Shown here in pieces: positions 7,341 to 13,216 of a stretch of 13,216 bases of DNA. Under the pieces are notes generated by a model that saw nothing but the letters and a program-made list of their open reading frames with translations, ran no database searches and was not told the DNA's origin. The stretch is taken from the NCBI GenBank assembly GCA_900556465.1, contig USPK01000045.1, forward strand, positions 1 through 13,216, read 5' to 3'. A program made the position numbers and the translations under genes. Within the stretch, counting starts at the first letter, position 1. Every line of letters begins with the position of its first letter. Origin of the DNA: an uncultured Prevotella sp. (GTDB lineage Bacteria; Bacteroidota; Bacteroidia; Bacteroidales; Bacteroidaceae).

Positions 7341-8198
7341 ATGAAAAAGTTATTTCAAACATTGGCCGTGGCCGCAGTGGCTTGTCTGGGCTTCGCTTCC
7401 TGTAACGACGAGTTCGACACCACGGACCACGCAACATACCCCGCCGAGGCCCCCGGCCTGGGCGTATGGGTGGCCGACCAGACGGCTACGGAAGGTGACT
7501 TCGTGAAGGACTACTTCCATGAATTGAACATCACGCTCAGCGCAGCTGGCGACACCGTGTGGAACGTGACGAGCGTCGCCACCGACGTCAACACACTCGG
7601 TCTCCCGGCCAACTACCCCGTATGTACGCCGGCCGGCAAACTGCAATCCTATGACGCGACGGCAGGCGTGGCCTACCTGGAGTTCCCTCAGACCGAGGTG
7701 GCCTATCTCGTAGGTCTGCAATCCATGGTACCGGCCCGCGGCTACGTGACCTACAACCGCACGGCCGACCAACTGTCCGTCGACATGGACTTCCTGTATA
7801 ACAATTCGTGGCGGTCGTTCCAGGACTACGCCCTCTGCGGTACGTTCACGCTGACCCGCGCGAAGTACCCGAGCCTCCTGGCCGGTTATTGGTACGGCCA
7901 GGACAGCGCCGGCACTCCCTACATATTCTATCTCATCTATGACCAGGAGAAGTTGGTCGGCTACGACCAGCAGGGACAGCCCGTTACCACAACATTGTCC
8001 GGCCAGTTCGTCGTGGGCAACGCGCAGGACTACTGCCTCTGGAGCTACGACAAGACGACTGGTACCGGTACGGTGACGAGCAAGGGCCTGGTGTCCGTTC
8101 CTGAGGGCACGACCTACACGTTGCAGTACAACGAAATCGGTCAGCTGACCTACAACACGGGTACGGAGACGGTGGTCCTCGACCGCGTGGCTTACTGA
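7341..8198 (+). CDS. Unrecognised surface lipoprotein of the SusCD operon
   Basis: This 285-residue protein does not match a family I recognise. It begins with a lipoprotein signal peptide (charged MKK, hydrophobic core, lipobox GFASC with the cysteine at 21). The next residues, NDEFD, are acidic, as in surface-exported Bacteroidota lipoproteins. The rest is rich in aromatic, threonine and glycine residues and looks all-beta. There are two Gly-x-Trp segments, GVW at 41-43 and GYW at 182-184, each followed by alternating hydrophobic strands. This resembles the start of lipocalin-like or similar beta domains, so a tandem of two domains is possible. No catalytic motif is visible. It follows susD by 26 bp and is the last gene before a terminator. 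In SusCD operons this position usually holds a surface glycan-binding (SusE/F-like) or other accessory lipoprotein, so ligand binding is inferred from context. It is shorter than many SusE/F proteins. Confidence 0.85.
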   Translation: MKKLFQTLAVAAVACLGFASCNDEFDTTDHATYPAEAPGLGVWVADQTATEGDFVKDYFHELNITLSAAGDTVWNVTSVATDVNTLGLPANYPVCTPAGKLQSYDATAGVAYLEFPQTEVAYLVGLQSMVPARGYVTYNRTADQLSVDMDFLYNNSWRSFQDYALCGTFTLTRAKYPSLLAGYWYGQDSAGTPYIFYLIYDQEKLVGYDQQGQPVTTTLSGQFVVGNAQDYCLWSYDKTTGTGTVTSKGLVSVPEGTTYTLQYNEIGQLTYNTGTETVVLDRVAY

Positions 8199-8222
8199 TC
8201 CGCACATTCTCGCATTCCGATA

Positions 8223-8254
8223 AAATCGGGCGACCCCAACGGGCCGCCCGATTT
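8223..8254 (+). terminator. Hairpin terminator of the susCD-lipoprotein operon
   Basis: A perfect 10-bp stem (8223-8232 with 8245-8254) continues after one A-C mismatch with three G-C pairs and a 4-nt loop. It begins 25 nt after the lipoprotein stop. The left arm starts with AAAT and the right arm ends in ATTT, giving a short U-tract. This is the best terminator in the window and should end the sus transcript. Confidence 0.8.
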
Positions 8255-8281
8255 GCGTAGGCCACGGGGCGGCGGCGCGGT

Positions 8282-8329
8282 CCCTGCCCGCCTGTGCCCC
8301 AGGCCGCTGCGGAGCGGGGCAGGGCAGGG
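8282..8329 (+). repeat. Second GC-rich hairpin between the sus terminator and the next promoter
   Basis: CCCTGCCC (8282-8289) pairs with GGGCAGGG (8322-8329). Inside it, after a 5-nt bulge on the left, TGCCCC (8295-8300) pairs with GGGGCA (8316-8321). The hairpin lies between the sus terminator and the DUF2723 promoter and is not needed for either. The TGCCCC/GGGGCA pair also occurs in the hairpin after rnhB. It could be a backup terminator, an RNA-stability element or a dispersed palindrome. Confidence 0.4.
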
Positions 8330-8379
8330 CCGATACGCAAAAAAACGACGTAAAAGCGAAGCGGCTCGCGGGAATTATT

Positions 8380-8387
8380 TATATTTG
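8380..8387 (+). promoter_or_regulatory. TAnnTTTG -7 promoter element of the DUF2723 operon
   Basis: TATATTTG matches the Bacteroides -7 consensus exactly and sits in an AT-rich patch. No clear TTTG -33 element is found about 20 bp upstream, so the promoter may be modest. Transcription would start near 8394, leaving about 45 nt before the ATG at 8440 and only about 10 nt before the ATG at 8404. Confidence 0.6.
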
Positions 8388-8439
8388 CACCTTGTATCGT
8401 AAAATGAAGCTCATCAACGAAAGTGTTTCTCCTTCATTC

Positions 8440-11400
8440 ATGAAACAGTATCATCTTGTCAACAACCTAACGGGTTGGGTTATCTTTGCCATTGCGGCTT
8501 TCACGTACTGCGCTACGGTGGAGCCGACGGCCAGTTTCTGGGATTGTCCCGAGTTTATCACTACGGCCTACAAGTTGGAGGTGGGGCACCCGCCCGGCGC
8601 TCCGTTCTTCATGCTGACGGGCAACTTCTTTTCGCTCTTTGCCAGCGACCCGACGCAGGTGGCGCTGTGCGTGAACCTGATGTCGGCGTTGATGTCGGCC
8701 GTGTGCATCCTGTTCCTGTTCTGGACGGTGACGCACCTGACGCGTAAGCTGGTGGGCAAGGACGGCGTGCCCGCCTCGCCGTGGCAAACGGTGCTGATCA
8801 TGGCGGCCGGCGCTGCGGGCGCCCTGGCCTATGCGTGGAGCGACACGTTCTGGTTCTCGGCCGTGGAGGGCGAGGTCTATGCCTACTCGTCGATGATTAC
8901 GGCCTTGGTGTTCTGGCTCATCCTGAAGTGGGAGGACCACGCGGACGAGCCGCACTCGGACCGCTACCTGGTGCTGATTTTCTACCTGACGGGCCTCTCG
9001 ATCGGCGTCCACCTGCTGAACCTGCTCTGCCTGCCGGCCATTGCGCTGGTCTACTACTTCCGCAAACATCCGCAGGCGACGACGCGCGGCTCGCTCGGGG
9101 CGCTGGCCATCTCGCTGCTGCTGGTGGCGGCGGTGCTCTACGGCGTGGTGCCGGGCATCGTGAAGGTGGGCGGCTGGTTTGAGCTGTTCTTCGTCAACAC
9201 GCTGGGCCTGGGCTTCAACAGCGGCCTGGTGGTCTACCTGTTTGTGCTGGTAGGCGTGGTGCTGGCGGCCATATACAGCACGAGCGGAACGAACCGCCGG
9301 CTCATCTCGGTGCTCTACGTGCTGTCGGTGGGCCTGTTGGGCATTCCCTTCTTCCTGGGCCACGGCTGGCTGGCCGTGGTGTTCGGGGCGCTGATCCTGG
9401 CCGGCCTGGCCTGGCTCCTGCATCGCCGCGGGAAGGACGGGGAGTACGTGCTGCGGAAACGCTTCCTCAACACGTCGCTCCTGTGTATGCTGATGCTGAT
9501 GATTGGCTACTCGTCGTATGCCGTCATCGTGATCCGCTCGACGCAGAACACGCCGATGGACCAGAACTCGCCGGAGGACGTGTTCACCCTGGGGACGTAC
9601 CTGGGCCGCGAGCAGTATGGCGAGACGCCCCTGCTCTACGGTCAGGCCTACACGTCGGTGCCCTGCTACCAGCGGCAGCTGACGACGGACCCGGTGACGG
9701 GCCAGCAGCGATTTGCCACCTACACGGACCGCACGGGCACGGAACAGTATGCCCTGACGGTGATGACGGAGAAGGGCTCGCGCCTGCAACGCCACGAGAA
9801 GAAGTCGGCCGACGAACCGGACCGCTACGACCGCATGGAGACGCAGGAGGGCGCCATCTACCCGGGCCCGATGAAGATGCTCTTCCCCCGCATGTATTCC
9901 CCGGACCACGCGGACAACTACGAGCAGTGGCTCGGCGGGGTGGACAAGCACGAGGTGGAGGCCGAGTGGGACACGCCCTACGGTCCGGAGACGTCGTACG
10001 GCGAAATGCCCTCGCAGATGGACAACCTGCGCTTCTTCCTCAGCTACCAGGTGAACTATATGTACTGGCGTTACTTCATGTGGAACTTCGCAGGCCGGCA
10101 AAACGACATCCAGGGCCACGGAGGCCCGGAGAACGGCAACTGGATTACGGGCATACCTTTTATAGACAACGCCCTCTACGGCGACCAGTCGGCCCTGCCC
10201 GACGCGCTGAAGGAGAACAAGGGCCGCAACGTCTTCTACTGTCTGCCGCTGCTGCTGGGCTTGCTCGGCATGTTCTGGCAGGCGTTTCGCGGACACCGCG
10301 GGGTGCAGCAGTTCTGGGTGGTCTTTTTCCTTTTCTTCATGACCGGTCTGGCCATCGTGCTCTACCTGAACCAGACGCCGAGCCAGCCGCGTGAACGCGA
10401 CTATGCCTATGCGGGCTCGTTCTACGCCTATGCCATCTGGATAGGCCTGGGCGTGGCGGCCCTGGGGCACTGGCTGCGCCGCATCCCGAAAGTGGACGAG
10501 AAGGTGGCCGTCGGCCTGGCCACGGTCGTAGCCCTGGCCGTGCCCTTGCAGATGGTAAGCCAGACGTGGGACGACCACGACCGCTCGGGCCGCTACGCCT
10601 GCCGCGACTTCGGCCTGAACTATCTCAATACGCTGCCGGACAAGGGGATGCCCATCATCTTTACGAACGGGGACAACGACACCTTCCCCCTCTGGTACGC
10701 CCAGGAGACGGAGGGCAAACGGACCGACGCCCGCGTCTGCAACCTGTCGTACCTGCAGACGGACTGGTACACGGACCAGATGCGCCGACAGGCTTACGAG
10801 TCGGCGCCCCTGCCCATCGCGTGGTCGCGCTACGAGTACGTGGACAACCGCGGCCGCGGCTTCGACTACTACGAGGTGAAGCCCGAAATGCGCGCCGAGC
10901 TGGACAGCGTGAAAGCCCGCACGGGGGTGAACACCTACGAACTGACGTACCTCATTGACCACTACATCCGTGGCCGCGTACGCAACGACCAGCCGGGCGT
11001 GATGCCGACGGACTCGGTCGTAGTGATGGTGGACAAGGACGAAATCCGCAAGTCGGGCATGATGCTGCCCTACGGCCCGGACTCTATCCCGGACTACATG
11101 ACCATCTCCTTCCGCGGTAAGGGGAATATCACGAAGAGCCAGATGATGATTTACGAAATGCTGGCCCGCAACGCCTGGAAACGCCCGATGTACATGTCCG
11201 TGACGCTGGGCGGCCTGGGCTCGAACAACTTCGCCGGCCTCGACGACTACCTCGTACTGGAGGGCCTGGCCTACCGCATCACGCCGTTCCGCCACCCGCG
11301 CGGCCTCGACGGACAACCGCAGACGGTGATAGACACGGAGCGGATGTACGACAACCTCGTGAACCGCTTCCGCTACGGCAACGTGAAGGAGCCGGGCATC

Positions 11401-11925
11401 TATCTCGACGAAACGGTGACCCGTATGTGTGCCACGCACCGCAACATGTTCTGCATCCTCGTGGAGCAGCTGCTGCGCGAGGGCAAGCGCGACAAGGCCC
11501 TCAAGGCGTTGCGCAAGTGCAAGGAGGAACTGCCCGCGGCCAACATTCCCTACGACGAATACGACTATAACATAGCCGACCTCTGGCTGCAGGCAGGCGA
11601 CAAGAAGGAGGCGGCGCGCGTGGCCCAGGCCGTGGGCAACCGCGTGCTGCAGCAACTGGCCTGGGCGAGCAGCCTGGGCGAGGACCGCGTGCAGAGCCTG
11701 CTGAGCGACTGCTACCGCGACCTCCGCGTGGCCTACGCCGCGTCCGACCTGCTGCGCCGCAGCGACGAGAAGGCCGCGGCCGCCTTCGACCAGCGCCTGA
11801 TGGCGGCGGAGAACTCACTGGCCGCCCGTGCCGTACTCAACTGGCTGCAGTCGCAGCAGGAGCCCGCCTACGGCGCCCCCGCCTTCCAGGCCGGCGGCTT
11901 CGGCGGTTACGGTTCCGGCCTATGA
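8440..11925 (+). CDS. DUF2723 / TMEM260-like multi-span membrane protein, putative glycosyltransferase
   Basis: This protein has 1161 residues from the ATG at 8440. The N-terminal part has the DUF2723 signature: a first membrane segment (about 12-28) followed by EPTASFWDCPEFI, with Asp35 and Glu38 placed like the acidic residues after helix 1 in GT-C glycosyltransferases. About ten further hydrophobic spans follow before a hydrophilic region, then about four more spans. The last 500 or so residues are soluble, with TPR-like helices near the C-terminus (LLREGKRDKALKALRKCKEEL and following). It ends in a Gly-rich tail (QAGGFGGYGSGL). Human TMEM260 is an O-mannosyltransferase, so an envelope or periplasmic protein-glycosylation role is inferred, not shown. 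Upstream in-frame starts exist at 8404 (ATG) and 8392 (TTG). The 8440 ATG is preferred because MKQYHLVNNL aligns with family N-termini and codons 8404-8439 (AGT, GTT, TCT, CCT, TCA) look non-coding. Confidence 0.88.
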   Translation: MKQYHLVNNLTGWVIFAIAAFTYCATVEPTASFWDCPEFITTAYKLEVGHPPGAPFFMLTGNFFSLFASDPTQVALCVNLMSALMSAVCILFLFWTVTHLTRKLVGKDGVPASPWQTVLIMAAGAAGALAYAWSDTFWFSAVEGEVYAYSSMITALVFWLILKWEDHADEPHSDRYLVLIFYLTGLSIGVHLLNLLCLPAIALVYYFRKHPQATTRGSLGALAISLLLVAAVLYGVVPGIVKVGGWFELFFVNTLGLGFNSGLVVYLFVLVGVVLAAIYSTSGTNRRLISVLYVLSVGLLGIPFFLGHGWLAVVFGALILAGLAWLLHRRGKDGEYVLRKRFLNTSLLCMLMLMIGYSSYAVIVIRSTQNTPMDQNSPEDVFTLGTYLGREQYGETPLLYGQAYTSVPCYQRQLTTDPVTGQQRFATYTDRTGTEQYALTVMTEKGSRLQRHEKKSADEPDRYDRMETQEGAIYPGPMKMLFPRMYSPDHADNYEQWLGGVDKHEVEAEWDTPYGPETSYGEMPSQMDNLRFFLSYQVNYMYWRYFMWNFAGRQNDIQGHGGPENGNWITGIPFIDNALYGDQSALPDALKENKGRNVFYCLPLLLGLLGMFWQAFRGHRGVQQFWVVFFLFFMTGLAIVLYLNQTPSQPRERDYAYAGSFYAYAIWIGLGVAALGHWLRRIPKVDEKVAVGLATVVALAVPLQMVSQTWDDHDRSGRYACRDFGLNYLNTLPDKGMPIIFTNGDNDTFPLWYAQETEGKRTDARVCNLSYLQTDWYTDQMRRQAYESAPLPIAWSRYEYVDNRGRGFDYYEVKPEMRAELDSVKARTGVNTYELTYLIDHYIRGRVRNDQPGVMPTDSVVVMVDKDEIRKSGMMLPYGPDSIPDYMTISFRGKGNITKSQMMIYEMLARNAWKRPMYMSVTLGGLGSNNFAGLDDYLVLEGLAYRITPFRHPRGLDGQPQTVIDTERMYDNLVNRFRYGNVKEPGIYLDETVTRMCATHRNMFCILVEQLLREGKRDKALKALRKCKEELPAANIPYDEYDYNIADLWLQAGDKKEAARVAQAVGNRVLQQLAWASSLGEDRVQSLLSDCYRDLRVAYAASDLLRRSDEKAAAAFDQRLMAAENSLAARAVLNWLQSQQEPAYGAPAFQAGGFGGYGSGL

Positions 11926-12533
11926 TCATTGAGCAGCCCGCGAAGTTCCTGCGTTGGCTCTATCCCGATGCCTTGTGGCGGATGGACCCCACGGAGCGCG
12001 CCGTCTACCTGACCTTTGACGACGGCCCCATCCCGGAGGTGACGCCCTGGGTGCTCGAGGTGCTGGAGCACTACGACGTGCGCGCCACGTTCTTTATGGT
12101 GGGCGACAACGTGCGCAAGCATCCGCGCGAGTTCGAGATGGTGCGCGAGCGGGGACACCGGCTGGGCAACCACTCGTTTAACCACATCGGCGGCTTCCGC
12201 CACGGCGTGAGCTCCTACGTGCGCAACGTGGACAAGGCGAACGCTTACCTGCACACGGACCTGTACCGTCCGCCCCACGGCTGGATGAAGTGGCAGCAGT
12301 ACTGGGCCATACGCGAGCGCTACCGCGTCGTGATGTGGGACCTCGTGACCCGCGACTACTCCACCCGCCTGAACGGCCGCGACGTGCTGCTCAACGTGCG
12401 CCGCTACGCCCGCCCGGGCAGCATCATCACGTTCCACGACTCGCTGAAGAGCCAGGACAAGCTGCTGTACGCCCTCCCGCGGGCCATCGCCTGGCTCCAG
12501 TCGCAGGGCTACGCGTTCCGGGTGTTCGACTGA
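11922..12533 (+). CDS. NodB-type polysaccharide deacetylase
   Basis: This 203-residue family 4 carbohydrate esterase-like protein would remove acetyl groups from N-acetylated glycans with a divalent metal. All five motifs are present. Motif 1 is TFDDGP, with Asp33 the likely base and Asp34 a metal ligand. Motif 2 is HSFNH, with His84 and His88 as metal ligands. Motif 3 is RPPHG (116-120), where most members have RPPYG or RxPYG. Motif 4 is the WDLVTRDYS region, with Asp145 and Tyr in place of the usual Trp. Motif 5 is TFHDS, with His172. No signal peptide is visible, so it may act in the cytoplasm or on lipid-linked precursors at the inner membrane face. Its ATG overlaps the DUF2723 stop as ATGA, which implies translational coupling. 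Substrate unknown. It is shorter than many family members but keeps the complete domain. Confidence 0.93.
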   Translation: MIIEQPAKFLRWLYPDALWRMDPTERAVYLTFDDGPIPEVTPWVLEVLEHYDVRATFFMVGDNVRKHPREFEMVRERGHRLGNHSFNHIGGFRHGVSSYVRNVDKANAYLHTDLYRPPHGWMKWQQYWAIRERYRVVMWDLVTRDYSTRLNGRDVLLNVRRYARPGSIITFHDSLKSQDKLLYALPRAIAWLQSQGYAFRVFD

Positions 12534-12543
12534 AGGAAACGAC

Positions 12544-13216
12544 ATGTCCGAGACCGATATAATATATAGCGAACAAGTGAAAGCCGAGGCCGCGCGCCTC
12601 GGCTTTTGCGCCTGTGGGCTGGCCCCGGCCGGTCCCGTGGCGGCTCCCTGCGCCGACTACGTGCGCCGCTGGCTGGCCGCGGGGTGCCAGGGGGCGATGG
12701 ACTACCTGGAGCGGCGCGTGGCGCTGCGCCTGGACCCCTGCCGACTGGTAGAGGGGGCGCGCACGGTGGTGGCCGTCGCCTTGCCCTACGCCCCGGCGGC
12801 CGCGCTCCACCCCGACGGCTACGCCCTGGCGCGCTATGCCCTGGGCCGCGACTATCACGACGTGGTGCGCGGCCGCCTGCGGCAGCTGATGGCGGCCCTG
12901 GGCCTCGAGGAGGACCGCGACGGCCGCCCCTTCTGCGACACGGCGCCCGTGGACGAGCGTTACTGGGCCGTGCGCTGCGGCCTGGGCTGGACGGGGCGTA
13001 ACCGTCAGCTCGTCGTCCCCGGCTACGGCAGCTACGTCTTTCTGGGCGAGCTCGTCGTGCGGCGGCCGGCCGACGTCTACGACACGCCCATGGCTTCGCG
13101 CTGCGGCGACTGTCGCCGCTGCCTCGACGCCTGCCCGACGGGTGCCCTCACGGAGGACGGTCTCGACGCCCGCCGTTGCCTGTCGTACCTCACTATCGAG
13201 CAGCGCGGCCCGCTGC
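12544..13216 (+). CDS. queG: QueG, epoxyqueuosine reductase (5' part, runs off window)
   Basis: QueG reduces epoxyqueuosine to queuosine at position 34 of tRNAs with GUN anticodons. It uses cobalamin and two [4Fe-4S] clusters in the cytoplasm. The first 224 codons are visible and the frame is open to the window end. The hallmark CDTAPVDERYWAVRCGLGW is present, with Asp132 matching the catalytic Asp134 of E. coli. Next come GRNRQLVVPGYGSYVFLGEL and a first cluster motif with Cys187, Cys190, Cys193 and Cys197 (followed by PTGAL). Cys212 in RRCLSYLTIEQRG is a ligand of the second cluster. The C-terminal part, with the remaining second-cluster cysteines, is beyond the window. The ATG at 12544 is 10 bp after the deacetylase stop and leads into an AT-rich start (gat ata ata tat agc) unlike the very GC-rich rest. 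Probably cotranscribed with the two genes before it. Confidence 0.95.
   Translation, partial: MSETDIIYSEQVKAEAARLGFCACGLAPAGPVAAPCADYVRRWLAAGCQGAMDYLERRVALRLDPCRLVEGARTVVAVALPYAPAAALHPDGYALARYALGRDYHDVVRGRLRQLMAALGLEEDRDGRPFCDTAPVDERYWAVRCGLGWTGRNRQLVVPGYGSYVFLGELVVRRPADVYDTPMASRCGDCRRCLDACPTGALTEDGLDARRCLSYLTIEQRGPL

Noticed and set aside
8467..11655. 1062-codon antisense open frame opposite the DUF2723 gene
   Set aside because: Mirror of a real gene in the same register, ending at the CTA codon at 8467. The His, Val and Gln-rich product looks like a translation artefact.
12606..13001. 131-codon + strand ORF
   Set aside because: Out-of-frame shadow of queG, whose correct frame carries all QueG motifs.
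1..13216. Mobile elements, CRISPR arrays, toxin-antitoxin or phage defence genes, tRNA and rRNA
   Set aside because: No transposase, integrase, repeat-spacer pattern, cloverleaf or rRNA segment was seen. All genes are chromosomal types in one direction.

Overview
The window is 13.2 kb of GC-rich DNA, and every supported gene lies on the + strand. It most likely comes from a member of the order Bacteroidales. The evidence is a SusC/SusD outer-membrane pair, lipoproteins with an acidic stretch after the lipobox cysteine, a DUF2723 (TMEM260-like) membrane protein, and promoter elements matching the Bacteroides-type -7 consensus TAnnTTTG. The family or genus cannot be settled from the sequence. 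Upstream of most starts, Shine-Dalgarno sequences are weak or absent, as is usual in this phylum.

Layout. (1) Positions 1-2395: the 3' end of sufD, then sufS (iron-sulfur cluster assembly), then rnhB (RNase HII), closely spaced and probably one transcript. It is followed by a strong GC-rich hairpin at 2419-2463. (2) Positions 2464-2776: an AT-rich regulatory region with an A/T tract, a good promoter, a leader of about 115 nt and an 8-codon mini-ORF that overlaps the susC start. (3) Positions 2777-8198: a three-gene operon of a SusC-like TonB-dependent transporter, a SusD-like surface lipoprotein and an unrecognised lipoprotein. It is closed by a hairpin terminator at 8223-8254. No glycoside hydrolase, sulfatase, peptidase or regulator accompanies it here, so its substrate is unknown. 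(4) Positions 8255-8439: a second GC-rich hairpin and a TAnnTTTG promoter. (5) Positions 8440-13216: a DUF2723 multi-membrane-span protein, a NodB-type polysaccharide deacetylase whose ATG overlaps the previous stop as ATGA, and queG (epoxyqueuosine reductase), which runs off the window end.

How the genes work together. SufD and SufS are parts of the SUF machinery. SufS supplies persulfide sulfur, and QueG is itself an Fe-S enzyme, though that link is only general. SusC and SusD form the lidded outer-membrane importer, and the third lipoprotein is probably a surface-exposed accessory that binds ligand. DUF2723 and the deacetylase are coupled in translation and may act together in envelope glycan or glycoprotein work, which is inference.

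I found no mobile element, CRISPR array, tRNA or rRNA. The window is largely ordinary Bacteroidales chromosome. The points most worth a second look are the unrecognised lipoprotein in a minimal SusCD operon, the mini-ORF at the susC start, the ATGA-coupled DUF2723/deacetylase pair, and the near-total avoidance of TTA, CTA and TCA codons except in the first ten codons of four genes.
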